Shown here: piece after piece, positions 43,552-55,927 of the stretch
Layout of the letters: each line of letters starts with the position of its first letter
How positions within the stretch are numbered: the first letter of the stretch is position 1
Assembly (NCBI GenBank): GCA_944990035.1
Contig: CALYLX010000067.1
Location: 62,001-126,000 of the forward strand
Direction of reading: 5' to 3'
Source: Clitopilus passeckerianus
Lineage: Eukaryota > Basidiomycota > Agaricomycetes > Agaricales > Entolomataceae
Length of the DNA: 64,000 bases
Translations under genes and position numbers: made by a program
The notes under the pieces: model-generated
Told to the model about the DNA's origin: nothing
The model's input: only the letters and a program-made list of their open reading frames with translations
Database searches by the model: none

Positions 43552-44215
43552 ATAAGTCATACTCATTCTCATGTAATGGACAATTTTACTTTGGTACAAT
43601 TGAAATATAGTCCGTTCTGCATTTCGAGAAGCGTACTCTGAAACGTCTGAACACTGACGTTGGCTCAGCGAAACGATTGCCCAGACCAAATACTTATCAT
43701 ATAGCGAATGGTTATTTTTATACCATGAACAGCCCCGACCGACTACTGGATTGCCTTATTGAAGTACGTTATCGGAGGAGAGAGGATGGAATTAGGCGAA
43801 AGCCCTCAATCATGTAGTGACTATAACCCAGGACACTCAGTACTCACACCCTACCACGATGGAATTTCAAAGCCGAGTTTATTCATGGATGCTCCACTCG
43901 GCTTAGGCGGCAGAATCGGTGGTGAGGCAGAGTCAGAACTTAGTATTGCAACCAGAGTTGAGCCTGACTAGCGAATTGCGGTCAATGCTCGTTTCGGCCG
44001 GATGGGGGGGTGATCGTGCCGGCTTTCGCTGATTTCCTGCAAAAGCGGATCGTTTTTGGAGTAGATTTGGGAGTAAATCTCGGGTGTTAGCTGCATTTTG
44101 ATGTAACTACTTTTACCGGTGGGGAAGCATGGCATTGCCCTCTCAACGATCAACGGGTTCCTGCCTTCGGGCAAGGTGACCTCACGGTGATTTGGTAACC
44201 CTCTATCTTTCACCC
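43552..44215. other. intergenic, no gene recognised
   Basis: This holds the downstream end of copy B and the promoter region of the GMC oxidoreductase. No further gene is seen. Confidence 0.4.
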
Positions 44216-44222
44216 TATATAA
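44216..44222 (+). promoter_or_regulatory. TATA box of the GMC oxidoreductase gene
   Basis: TATATAA lies 58 nt upstream of the ATG at 44280, a typical position for a highly expressed secreted enzyme gene. Motif and spacing only. Confidence 0.55.
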
Positions 44223-44279
44223 TGGAAAATGACGACCGATCCCACCTGTTAGATCGTTCTCAGATCCCCGTCAACTAAG

Positions 44280-46580
44280 ATGGGAACGTTCACAATGAGA
44301 GTTCTGGTGTCTCTAGCCTTTGCTTTGGCTACCAGCGCAGCTGTCTACGAATCCGTAGATGACCTACCGACGCTTGAGTACGACTTCGTCATAGTAGGAG
44401 GTGAATTTGCTCTCTGAATATGTTCGCAAAATAGTGACATTTCATCATCTTCAGGAGGAGTTGGAGGAAGCGTCGTCGCCAATCGACTTACCGAAGACCC
44501 ATCTACCTCTGTTCTCCTTCTCGAAGCCGGTGGCTCGTGAGTTCAATATCATATACTTCTCTTGTTAAATGCCAGCTAATTTGTAGAAATGAGAATGTTC
44601 TAAACACTATCGTACCGTTCTATTGTTCCCTCCTCTTGCAAAGCCAATGGGATTGGAACTACACCACAACGCCACTGATTCACGCCAATAATCGAACCCT
44701 TGGCTATACCAGAGGATACATCCTTGGAGGAAGTAGCTCCATCAGTGAGTTTAGGCTTCAGTGAGTCGCACCCTCTCAACATTTTGATATTTTGCCAGAT
44801 GGTATGGTCTACACGCGAGGCTCGGTCGACAATTGGAATCACTACGCTCGTCTGGTTAATGATGATGGCTGGTCTTGGGATAAAATTCAACCGTATTTTG
44901 AGAGGGTATAGTTCTGCATTATGAATGTCAGCCAGCTCTTCTTACCGAGAACCCACGCCTTACAGAATGAACGGTTTGTCAAACCAGCGGACAACCACAA
45001 CATCTCCGGCCAATTTGACCCATCTGTTCACGCCTTCTCCGGTGTCAACTCTGTCAGCCTGACGGGATACCCATCTGCAACTGATGGTCGTGTCATCGAG
45101 ACTACAAAGGAGCTTCCTGATGAGTTCCATTTCAATCTCGATTATAACACAGGAAAACAGTTCGGCATAGGTGATTACTTCCTACCCTACCATTCAGGCC
45201 TCCGAAGACGAACTCACATTTTTAATATAAGGATGGCTACAATATACGATTGGAGGAGGAAAGAGGAGTAGTGCCGCTACGTCTTACTTGGGACCTCAGT
45301 ACATTGGGAGACCGAACCTCAATGTTCTTCTTCACGCTACCGTTGCTCGTGTCCTACCATCCGGCTTCTCAGGGAACGATCCGATTATCCGTGAAGTTGA
45401 GTTCAGAAACGGCATTGATGGTAAGCCGCCCTGGCATAGTACTCGCATGCTCAATACGCTCATTTCTTCCCAGGTGAGATAGTCAGTGTTAGGGCGAAGA
45501 AAGAAGTGGTGCTTTCTGCCGGAACCATTGGTACACCCCACATTCTCCTTAACTCAGGAATTGGAGGTCAGGCGGAGCTTAGCGAGCTCGGAATCAATAC
45601 TCTCGTTGACCTCCCCTCCGTTGGACGGAATCTCTCGGACCAACCTGCAATTGCGAACGTTTGGCCTACAAATGCGACTACCACTTGGGACTCCTTCCTC
45701 AGGAATGACACCGCTCAAGCGCTCGCATTAGAGGAATGGAAAGAAAGCAAGACAGGTCCATTAGTCGATGCTGGGCCTAGTCATATTGGGTGGATTCGTG
45801 TTCCCAAGAACTCGACCATATTCGATGATATACAGGATCCCTCTCCCGGGCCTGATACTGGTCATTTCGAACTTGAGATATCTGTGGGTGTAGGCAGCCT
45901 TGGGTCGTACCATTGTCCTAACGACTTCGTTCTATCCACAGAACGGGAACCCGTACCCTCCGCCCCCAGGCTCCGAAAGCCCCAATTCCCTTGTCATCGC
46001 TTCAATCAATCTAAACCCTGTCTCTCGTACGTTTCATACGGAAGCCACTGATCACGACCAAGTATAACGTAGTCTCCCTTCACTAGGTGGTACCATAACG
46101 CTGAATTCCAGCGACCCGTTCGCAGCACCTCTCATTGATCTGAACTTCTTTGCCGCCGAGCCAGATATTTCTATCCTGCGCGAGTCAATTCGTAGCGCTC
46201 GTAGATTTGTCGGCGCTTCTGCCTGGAAGAACTACATAACGGGACCTGATATTGGCAGCGGCGGAGTGACAACCGATGAGGAACTAAACACCTATATTCG
46301 GTCTGCAGTCGTATCAGGGGGCCATGCTGTGGGGACTGCTTCTATGTCACCGAAAGGAGCAGATTACGGCGTAGTTGACCCGGATTTGAGAGTGAAGGGC
46401 GTGGTGGGATTAAGAATTGTGGACGCATCCATCCTAGTATGTACACCCGTCATCCCAGTTACTCTGACCGACTACTGACAACGACCCAACGTTTAGCCTT
46501 CGGTGCCAGCTGGACACACACAGGCGCCAACGTACGTAGTTGGCGAGAGAGGTGCTGATCTGATTACAGCGTCGTGGTAG
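44280..46580 (+). CDS. GMC oxidoreductase, aryl-alcohol oxidase-like (596 aa, secreted)
   Basis: Ten exons with consistent phase: 44280-44400, 44455-44536, 44587-44744, 44799-44905, 44966-45170, 45232-45420, 45474-45883, 45942-46026, 46087-46436, 46497-46580. A signal peptide (MRVLVSLAFALATSAAV) is followed by the FAD-binding Rossmann motif YDFVIVGGGVGGSVVANRL, split by intron 1. LEAGG and the GMC signature GGSSSINGMVYTRGS follow. The second GMC signature is SAGTIGTPHILLNSGIG. The active-site end has GGHAVGTASMS and PAGHTQAPTYVVGERGADLI, supplying the two conserved histidines of aryl-alcohol oxidases. Length is typical. Known role: extracellular oxidation of aromatic alcohols with H2O2 release that supports lignin-degrading peroxidases. 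The exact substrate is not deducible; other GMC subfamilies share most motifs. Confidence 0.9.
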
Positions 46581-49405
46581 TTAAGAAACAATGTATGACT
46601 TCCCAATCGAAATCTCCCACCTTCTACCTTACACCCTCATTGGTGGCTTAACGTCCTCAATTCCCTCAAGCTCGTCGCAGAAAAGAGCATTTGAATTTTT
46701 TTTTGTCGTTCAAACACAGCTTCAACTACAATTCGAAAGATGTATTACGACGGGCATGCGTAAATGGGCCGAGACATCCTGGACTTCTGACCTGCTCATA
46801 GCGAACGCGACGCTTCTTGATCTTTAACCACCACCATCCAACCGTGGGAACTCGTCACTCTCACACAAATGGTTGGCCTTAACATACCAAACACCTCTCA
46901 CTAATGTCATCGGGCCCCGCCACAGCCTAACTCGCCTTTCCTTTTGACAAATCCGTTCAATCACACACTCATTTTTACTTATCGGGGCAGATCGCGACAA
47001 TCGCGCGGTTTGTCTCCCCTCCGCTCTGCTGGAGGCAATTAGGATCTGCTTACGCCTACAATCTCAGCATATACCTGGGCGGACCCTACTCTCTATGTTA
47101 GCGTCATCGCATCCACACATGTTTAGGAATATGCTCTGCTTCGCGCAGACCCGAAAGGGGCGCAACCGAGAAGGATCAACTGCTTTGGGATGGGGGGCTA
47201 CTACTCACGATCTTGGCAGCCGGAACGGGTATTCTACCTCTGGAGTGGGTAGTGGGGTGTTCGAGTGGTGCATGGAGAGGGGTATAGGTTTAGGTTTTGG
47301 GTTCAGGATCCGACGTGCATAGTGGAAGGCAGGGTCTCTCATTAACATTCGTTTTCCAGTCTGCATCGGCTTAGAGGTTCATCACGTTGGAGCCATCCTA
47401 TTCGTACACCACCTAGGTGGGACGCTATACCCAGTTGGGAGGCCATGCCGCGTAAGGCGCTTTGCGCAGCACCAATTGGGGAGGTCTTTGACCGCAGCAA
47501 CCATCGTGTTCGGTTCGCCGACGGGTGGGAGCCTTGCATGTCACGGCGATCACGCGGATAGTCGGTGGGATATACACTCAGCAACCCCGGAGAATGAGGT
47601 GGAACTCCTATGAAATCCGGTCACTGAGGGCGGGCGTCAGAGCAGACTGATGAGGAGGATGATTTAGGTGTAGCCTGCCTCCTAGGGACTGCGAACGAGC
47701 ACCTTAAATTTTTTTGTGTATTTTGTTTAGTCTAAAATACATCTTGAGACCCCTCCGGGGTCTCCTGTGGAAAAAAAAAAAAAAAAAGCTCATAGCGAAC
47801 GAGCAAACGGCCGTCAACCCGTGCTGAAGTCGGAGCAGATGTCGATATGAGAGGCCGCGCCGTGTCCGTTGAAACGCATCTCGTGAACTATGGCAGAGAT
47901 TGTTGACAACTACCTGGAATTCCATTAGCAACTGCACCGTGCAGAGGAAGAGAAAGCCAAACTTACTTGGGTTCTGACAACCTTACTTCTTTGCCAAACG
48001 TCTCTCAACCATTTGCCGACCCTCAATGGGCACAACATTCTTCTCGCAATGCTTAACCTGGTCGACCTTGGACTGGAGGGCCATTCGAAGCAGACTTGAG
48101 AAGCGTCAAGAAAACGGGTGGGATCACATGTATAGGCAGTTGCTCTCGATGCAATCCATGTTTTCTTTCGTCTCCCTGTCATCATAGATTGACGTGACAG
48201 GTAACTAGGCGTCGTGCTCTGACCAACACAGGTAGGGCTGGCACACTTGCCATTGGAGGCGTCGGCGTTGGGTCGGTTGGACAAAATAGAGGGAAAGATG
48301 CTCAGAGAAGCGGTCAAGATGGACCTTCGTATTCAGAGTTCGGCGAGGCATCCTTCATTGGGAGGAGGGTGGTCGGTGCCGTTGCAGCCAAGGGTAGTTG
48401 GAAGTGGTTCAAGACCTTGCATATGAATCTCCAGAATCAATAGCGGGTGTTTCGGTAAGGTCGCCGTCGTCGGTGGAGGGGAGGAAGGGAAAGTTTAAGG
48501 CAACACGATTGGCTCTCGTGAGTTTCCAACTTGAGCCTGGAGTAGGCCAGAGAGCTGCGTTAAGAAAGTATCTTCGCTGCCGCAGAGACTGGCCTCGATG
48601 CGGTATATGACAACGTCGCTAGCGAGCGCCCTCACAGCGGCAAATGTAATTGTTGGTGAGGAAGGAGATTGTGATTGACCAGGTCGACATGATGACGAGG
48701 CTTAAGACATGCACGGGTTGTAGTTGGCGGAGGCGACAGCAGTAAGGCTATCCTCGGACGAAAAAAAAGTCTGCTTAGGATGGTGAGTAGTCTGAAGGTT
48801 GCTATCCAGACTGCAACTTACCTGGTACGTCCGTGCTCTCACGGGCCTCAGGGATTCTCGGCTCATGTCCCAGCAGACCTCTAGAGACGGAAGTGCAGGA
48901 AATGGCCATTTCCGAAAGGCCGACGTGAGTTCCTTCCGACGGCTGCTGCGGACCGCCAAACCGTAGGTGAAATACGTAAGCAGGGCTCGGAATCCGGCAA
49001 GCCAACTCGAAACTTTCCCCCAAACCCCCCCAACTGGCACCCATACAAGATATTGCTGGCAATGTCCTACTTGTTAGTCCTGGATGTGGGCTGAAACATC
49101 GCTATCTTAAACATCCTGGCCTCCTAACCCTCGGACCGCCTGGGCACGTCGGTGAAGGAGAACTGCAGAGGCGAGTCTGCCTGAGGCCGAAAATCAGTCG
49201 ATGGGTTTCCTGCGTGGAAATGAACGAAACTCTCTTATACTCCGCTTTGCGCTCGTTCTCTCATATACAAGCTCCGCCTCCAGCTTCTCAGAGCCCAAGT
49301 GCCGATTCAGTATTGCTGTCAGATCACACTTCCACATCCGTACAAAAATATGATTGCTAAACTACGGCTTTACACAATATCTGCATAATTACATCCCATC
49401 ACATG
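46581..49405. other. intergenic, no gene recognised
   Basis: About 2.8 kb with scattered short open frames on both strands (for example 47925-48317 and 48702-49062), none with a family motif or joined splice sites. At 47743-47788 there is a hairpin followed by a poly-A run (separate entry). Confidence 0.4.
47740..47788. repeat. short GC hairpin followed by a 17-nt A run
   Basis: GAGACCCCTCCGGGGTCTC forms an 8-bp stem with a 3-nt loop; it is followed shortly by a run of about 17 A. No tRNA-like or LINE-like body is evident upstream, so a retroposon tail is only a possibility. Confidence 0.4.
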
Positions 49406-50069
49406 TTATAAGTGGCTCCCCGAACCATCTGTGATTACCTTTAGCTGGAGAAGACATATAAACTCAATATTCCGAACGTACCAGATATCCTTTACCTCCC
49501 AGACGTCATTTCCCGTCTCCTGGCCTGTCGCCGCCTTGAGAGTAACCTTCGCTCCCTGTGCACCACCAACGACGACAAGCTTTGGACCCGTCGTCGTAGT
49601 CAATCTAAAAATCGTCATCAAGGTTTTGCTCGCGTCGTGTTGTATAGAAATGCAACATACCTAGCCTGGACGGGGGTGAGACTATCAAAGAACCAAATGT
49701 AGGGGGTAGATGATACGACCAGAGCTGTTCCCGGCTTGGGAGGGAGTACGCTTGGAGCTAAATAGGTCCCAGACCGGAGGTTCTTGAGGGCCAATCCTGA
49801 TTCACTCCCGGTGTCCACGCTTTGCCACTAGTGAATCAGCTCGGAATGAGTGGGCTGTAGGAGGGTATGATCATGGTGGACGCACCTGTTGGTTGGTACC
49901 ACCGTTGGCAGTCCAGGTAATAACTGCGGTGAAGAATGTTTTGATGAGCGAGCCGTCGGTGCATTCGTTCGGAAGTTAGAGACTCACCGGAAGTATTGTC
50001 ATCGCCAGAGAGATCGAGAACGAGGTCTGGACCTGCGGCAGTATTGTGGATGGTGAAGATATTGGACAT
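49406..50069 (-). CDS. ricin-B-type beta-trefoil lectin-like protein
   Basis: Exons on the minus strand: 50069-49988 (MSNIFTIHNTAAGPDLVLDL), 49923-49886 and from 49827 (WQSVDTGSESGLALKNLRSG). Then come an exon after a GTATGT intron (LTTTTGPKLVVVGGAQGAKV) and a probable last short exon ending at 49406. Joining exons 2 and 3 gives TNQQW, the QxW-type repeat signature of ricin-B lectin folds, and a second aromatic block GNDVWE lies near the end. At about 145 residues it is a single-domain lectin without signal peptide, like many cytosolic fungal lectins. Known members bind galactose, GalNAc or other glycans, some acting in defence; one family (mycocypins) inhibits proteases on the same fold. Sugar specificity cannot be read. 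The last 51-nt intron is optional because it keeps frame. Confidence 0.65.
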
Positions 50070-51451
50070 GGTAAGGTATGGAGGATGTTTACGTTTGGAG
50101 CGAACTGGGCTCTGCTTGCCTTTTATACGTTCACTAGATCGTTCTACTTTATCTCGCACAACTTCGCTTCACATATTGATACTGGCGTTGGCGGATCTCA
50201 GATTTTGTGCGTAAATCTGGGCTCCCGCTGAGGCTTAACTATTGCGGGAGACTTCAATTGTGCGGAACCCTTGAGGCATTGGACTATTACGATCATTCAT
50301 CCACGAAATGAACAGTTGGAATGTTCGACCCTGGCACTAATCTTTGTTCGACCTTGAATTTTCTTCTATATGGCTGCTTTCAATCATTCATGCTGTCAAT
50401 CACCCTCAAACCCTGAAATTTAGTACGCATACATGACGTTCATACTGGTACGGCGCATTCAGGTCTTGATCTCCTCAATACGTACGGAGGCGGACCCTAG
50501 CTTTTGAAATTTCCCTTGCACCGATGGGTGCTTTTAGTGGGTTGCAAATTGTGTCTAAGGCCACTGTGAGTGGGAAATTCTCGTGACAATGGTCTATCTA
50601 TCAAATTATAGTGCGGGAATGCGGCGAGACACACGTTGGCACTACGTCGGACACAAACAAGCCGAGTAGCGGAGCATGCATAGAATCCTGACATGCCAGG
50701 GACAGATTAGCGTTTCTCTGAAGTGTCGATAAACTGTGGCTCCTCGTTTCGTCAGCCGCAGCCCCAGGCCACTACAACGCTACCTAGGCTAATACTCGGA
50801 CTTCTTCGCAATCGCTGATTGAACACATGCGCCTCGTCTCTATTGCTCTCGTCTCCTCTGCGCTTGCCAGGATATCAACTTAGTAGTGTTCCGGGTTGGA
50901 GGTACTGAGGCTAACGCTACAGTATGTTGTATGATATTCGTGACTCCTTAAATACTTTTTTTTGCTGTCGAGAAACCCAGGAATGGAGGATAAAATTCAT
51001 CGCACTGTGGATCGGATGGATGTCGGGAAGCGGACTAATCACCCGTGGGAATTTATGTCGGCTCTGGCATCCAAATGAATCATCTTGAGCCTCTCCCAAC
51101 CAAACGACAAGGTCGACCTGTGGTAAGTTATCGAACGGAACCTTCAGCGGCCGTTGGGAAATACAACCTGCTTCGCCACTACCCCCGATCTTTTACGTGC
51201 ATATTCAAAATCGAAATCACCAGAGAATGAAGGGGGAGATCCACCGTACCTGATCGCCCGCTGTAGACACCAACGGACTTCCCGCGCAAACGACACACCT
51301 TCCGCCACACCTTCGATGTCTTACTTCCCAACGTTCAGCGTGCACCTTGATCTTGGCCTTGGCACTGCACCAACCATCCGAATCAGCAAGTTAATGAAAA
51401 TCCATCTCCAGACTCATACCATTCGAAGGCACTCAGACATGACCACAGAGG
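50070..51451. other. intergenic between divergent genes
   Basis: It separates the lectin (minus) and the FAD oxidase (plus). Short open frames at 50497-50694 and 50917-51230 have no motif. Confidence 0.4.
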
Positions 51452-51458
51452 TATATAA
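51452..51458 (+). promoter_or_regulatory. TATA box of the FAD-linked oxidase gene
   Basis: TATATAA lies 48 nt before the ATG at 51506. Confidence 0.55.
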
Positions 51459-51505
51459 CCTTCTACCTCTCGCCGGAATCTTCTCTAACAAATCTTCTTC
51501 TGATC

Positions 51506-53307
51506 ATGTCAGATATCGCAGCATTCAAAGCCTCTTTCAAAGGCGATGTCCTAACCTCCTCTGATGAGGGCTACGCCGCCTCTATCGCTCGGTGGACCGT
51601 CACCGCTGAACGTAATGCTTCAATCATAGCATTCGTCAAGGACGAGTCCGACGTCATCCTAGCACTTGCCTATGCTAAATCCAACAATCTCCCTATCGCT
51701 GTTCGCGGAGGTGGACACAGCCTTTCTGCATCCTCTTCCACCGAAGGAGGACTCGTCATCGACCTATCCAGGCACCTCAATACCGTCCGTGTGGATAAGG
51801 AGAAGAAGCTAGGCTACGTTGGCGGTGGTGCGACTTGGGAGCAAGTCGATAAGGAATGTATCAAATACGGGTTGGCTACTATCGGCGGGACTATTAATAC
51901 AGTATGTTCGTCCCTTCCGAAACCTTTTTGAGCTTACAACTGATCGACTTCCACAGACTGGCGTTGGAGGGTTCGCATCTCCATTCTCCTCTCTCCTCTC
52001 CTTAACTAATAATTCCCTTCCAGGCTCACCCTAGGCGGCGGCTACGGCTGGCTAACCTCCTCACACGGCCTCACCATCGACAACCTCATCCAAGCCACCC
52101 TCATCACCTCCTCTTCCAGCTCCGGCTCCGGCGAAGTCCTCACCGTCTCCTCCACCTCGCACCCCGACCTCTTCTGGGCCATCCGCGGTGGCGGGGGAAA
52201 CTTCGGCGTCGTCACCGAGTTCGTATTCCAGCTTCACACCCAGAGACCGACAGTGTATTTTGGTGTGATGATGTATGGGGAAGATAAGGTGGAGGAGGTG
52301 GTTGAGGAGACGAGGAGGTGGTGGGAAAAGGCTGGGGAGGGGGAGAATATGTTGCAGCTTGCGATGCTTAGGCCGGATGGGAATGTAAGTGGATCGCGTG
52401 GGTCGGTTTTCTGAGAAAGTATGCTAAGTCAATTGTATATTATAGCCTGTGATTATGGTCTGTCCGTTCTTTAATGGAACGGAAGCTGAAGGTCGAGCGA
52501 ACTTTAAAGCGTTCCTTGATATCGGTGAGTTACTCGCAGCTCTGCTCCAAGTCCCACTTCCTAATAATTGAATGATATCGTAGGTCCGCTTGAGGATAAG
52601 ACAGGGGAAATACCCTATGAAGCTGTTAATGGCGCTATTGTAAGCCTCACTTTCACTTAATCATATTCAATCATTCACTAAGGTACTTCATCACTTCTCA
52701 GAACTTCGCCGCCCCACCTGGTCTAGGTTTCTACCTCAAAGGTATCTCTCAAACCACCCCACCTTCCTATGCTACCTTCGCCAACGCATTCAAACGCGTC
52801 CTCGAGATCTCCCGCTCGTCTGCTTACCATGGTATTCAAGCCCGCATCCTGATTGACTATCATCCCCCATGCAAGGTCGATACGGTGGCTGAAGATGCTA
52901 CGGCGTTTAATAGGGAGGTGAAGGGGGCGTATAATCTGGGGTTACATTTTGTGTGGGAGGGTGCGAAGGATAAGGAGGTACATGAGGGTGGGAAGAGGAA
53001 GGTCGATATTGCGAGGGAGTTGGCGAAGGAGGTTGGGGGGTTGGTTATTGGGGAGAAGATGGAGGGTTGTGCTGGGTATACGAACTTCGGTACATTGTTT
53101 CCCATTATCGCTTTCAAAGGCCAGATTCTGATGAACTAATGCTTGGGTTTAATAGACAGCGACGCACAGTATACGGAAGGGAAGGAATCCCTTGACGGAA
53201 AAGGAAGACGAGCGTTTGGGAAGAATTATACGAGGCTTCAGGAGGTGAAGAAGCGGTATGATGCTGAGAACGTTTTCTCCAACTGGTATCCTATTACTCC
53301 TGCTTGA
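51506..53307 (+). CDS. FAD-linked oxidase, BBE-like (481 aa)
   Basis: Seven exons with consistent phase: 51506-51901, 51957-51970 (14 nt), 52024-52384, 52446-52524, 52584-52639, 52702-53089, 53156-53307. The FAD-binding PCMH-type domain shows LPIAVRGGGHSLSASS, where the histidine in GGGHS is the usual covalent flavin attachment, plus GGATWEQVD, GGTINTTGVGGLTLGGGYGW and FWAIRGGGGNFGVVTEF. The C-terminal berberine-bridge-enzyme domain ends in NYTRLQEVKKRYDAENVFSN and WYPI. No signal peptide is seen, unlike many fungal oligosaccharide oxidases of this family, so it is probably intracellular. Known family: oxidation of sugars, alcohols or alkaloid-type substrates with reduction of O2. The substrate is unknown. 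Confidence 0.88.
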
Positions 53308-53667
53308 TTCGTCTCTTCTACGGTGTATTCATGTAAAGAAATTTGATCACGATTTGCAAGGAAAGAGATGCGATACTTAGCCTCATGCATGCAAAGGTCG
53401 GGAAACATTCCGGCACTTGTTTCCATCAGAAAAAGGCAAGAACTGCCTTTTTACCATAAAAACCGGCCAGAAACAGGTATAACAGGTTTCTTTGACACAA
53501 TTCTCGACAGAAACAGTATCTGGCACCGACTCGAGGTGGAGGTTAAAGAACGGCCTGTCGGGCCGATGTGTTGATCATGATTTCGGAACCGAGAGGCTTG
53601 ACATCTTGTTGAGCTTGATTCAGATTTGTACAGAAGGCGATCAAAGCCTTTTGCATCCCTTCAAACC

Positions 53668-55529
53668 ATGGCTACAGGCGATTTCTGGTTGCACGCGGCT
53701 CATCACTTAAGCCCGCAAGGTCCCGAAGACAGAAACGACGTTCTCAAGCACGTTGTTACGTTCTACTTGGAACCGGAAGTGTATCTGGCGTTTGCTGCCC
53801 TTCGACTCGTCCTCGTTCACGAAGAAGGCGGCGGCAGACCGCTTCTGTTGGTATGTATCGAGATCCTCTATCCATCGCTATATCAGGACTTGAAATTAGC
53901 CACCACTTCTAGAGAGAACTACCTAGCCGAGCTACGGCGAATAGAGGCAGATCTTCTGGAGATACGTTGGGTCCCGTTTTAACATTCGCTCTCGTTCTCT
54001 CTTCCGTGGGCCACGAGCTCGAACCGCTCTGGGAAAGTTACGATCTGCGAGATTTTGGCTACAATCACCCCCTCCAGATCATATTTGACCGAATTTATCC
54101 TCTGTCTGCTGAGGATAGGCATGGCCTCACAGTCACCTTCGAAGACGCGGGCGTGCCAGCGAAGTCTATATCGAGTACGCGGCCTCAGGATTTCCTCGCC
54201 GGCTACCGCCAATCCCCGCAACTAGTTCGAAGCTTTTGTAATATCCACTATTCTTTCTGTTTACTACCTACTCGACCTCACAAACGCTCCATTCCCTCAC
54301 TCCCTTCATCCATTGTACGCCTTATCGCAAAGGGTGTTTGTGATGAGGGCCTTGATCCTATTTCTTGCGCCCGGAATCTTCTCTACTTTACTCTGGTTTC
54401 AAAAGAATGGCGTCGCTGTGATATCTTCGGCCTGCTCTGGACATCTCCTGCATGGTCCGGCTACGAATTGTCACTCCCTGAATATCGCGCCCTTGCCCGA
54501 TTCATTGGGGAGAATACCTTCATAGCACGTAAAATGGAAACATTTCCCCGGAAGGGCTGGTACACCGGCAATCCCAATCTAGATTGGAGGGGACTCTCCG
54601 ATCTCATCCTCAAGGTTGCTACAAATCTGGAGTCTATAACGCTTCATGATTACGAATTCGAATACTCCCACTCAAGACTTGCGGATTTGAAGCGTGTCAA
54701 GATATTCAGATTGCTTTTGGGCAGCTCGGCGGTCCCCTGGTATAGCCCTGCATTACTCGAAAATGTACTTGGATCCATACACTCATGGTCGTTACTTGAA
54801 GAGCTTGTCGTGGACGACTTCATCAGTGGGTTATTCACTGGACTTCATTCCAACCCCTCTGACCACGTCTCTACACGCAGCTGCTGGCTCAGCCATATCG
54901 CAGGTAGCTCAGTCTGCTTATACTGTAAGCTATCTTGCTGACGGAAAGGTTCACGGTAGATTCACGGCCAGTCTGCCGATTACCAGCTCCGTAGACTTTG
55001 CCTCACAAACGGAATCATTCGGAGCGCACATCTGCAGCACCTGACCTCTCACCCTACACAGGTCTTGGAGCACCTCGTATTCAATAACCTCATCAACTTG
55101 ACCAACTCAAATCTCCTACAACTTTTTTCCATCGTGGCAGGAACATTACTTTCACTGAGTATTGAGAATTGCAACACCTATCCACCTACGCCGCAGGAGA
55201 AGGGATTTGCCTTCGACTTAACGGTTGGGCGTATGATCAAGCTCAAATATGCGAACCTTGAATGGCAGCTAGTTTCGAGCAAGGCGATATCCGAGAAGCG
55301 CTTGCTGGAACCTGACGCTCAGCTCAGTGGAACACTCCGCATTCTTGATCCAAACGCGAGGATTCTTTCTCAGAGTACAGATCCAGCAGGCGTGGGACTG
55401 GTGCATGCAATAAAGCACTCTGGATGGAGGTGCATTGACCTCGCAGGTAGTCCTCCCAGTAGTCTATCGTCCGAACTGGGAGAAGCAGTAGCAATCGCCA
55501 CAAGCAGAGGAATTATTATAACAAGCTAG
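53668..55529 (+). CDS. F-box/LRR-like protein, unrecognised function (one frame break)
   Basis: Starts MATGDFWLHAAHHLSPQGPE. An intron from 53,851 to about 53,912 (GTATGT...TCTAG) leads in frame into a long second exon that ends at 54941 as annotated. Features include ARNLLYFTLVSKEWRRCDIF, an F-box-like LVSKxW element, followed by leucine-rich segments (LSDLILKVATNLESITLHDY). A further intron ends at 54,998 (ACCAG) before LRRLCLTNGIIRSAHLQHLT, which continues in frame to TAG at 55529. The two parts join only if the frame changes between about 54,850 and 54,880; a CCCC run there read as CCC restores LTTSLHAAAGSAISQ. Fungal F-box proteins of this layout usually act as substrate receptors of SCF ubiquitin ligases; here that is inference. 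Confidence 0.55.
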
Positions 55530-55554
55530 TACAATTGCTACAGGACTCGCCCAA

Positions 55555-55927
55555 ATGTCATCTAAGTACTTTGTTGTGATTCCACAAATAATTCTTCCTG
55601 TGGATTCCATGAGATGTTCAAGACTCGTTCCGCTGTGGTGGTTCTTGGTGCACCGGCTCGGCGTCCGAGCTTACCGAGCCTTAACCGCTTCCGAACTCCG
55701 CCCGTTGAACACCCGTTCTATCAGCACCTTGTGCCTTCTGCTTCGACATCCACTTGATCACTGAAAGGCATGCTGGCGAATCTCGTGGCAATGTTCCCCA
55801 TTATACATGAGCGCTTAGATTGATCTGTTCATGATAACGAACTGCCACCCCATTTCTTGAGTCCTCTGAAGTCGGTATTTCATCGACAACAACGTCGAAC
55901 TCTTCATACGACCACGGGCCTTACACG
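55555..55927. other. intergenic, no gene recognised
   Basis: Promoter region of kinase-like copy C. No gene seen. Confidence 0.35.

Noticed and set aside
47740..47788. SINE or LINE tail at the poly-A run
   Set aside because: No A/B-box, no reverse-transcriptase remnant and no target duplication were found around it.
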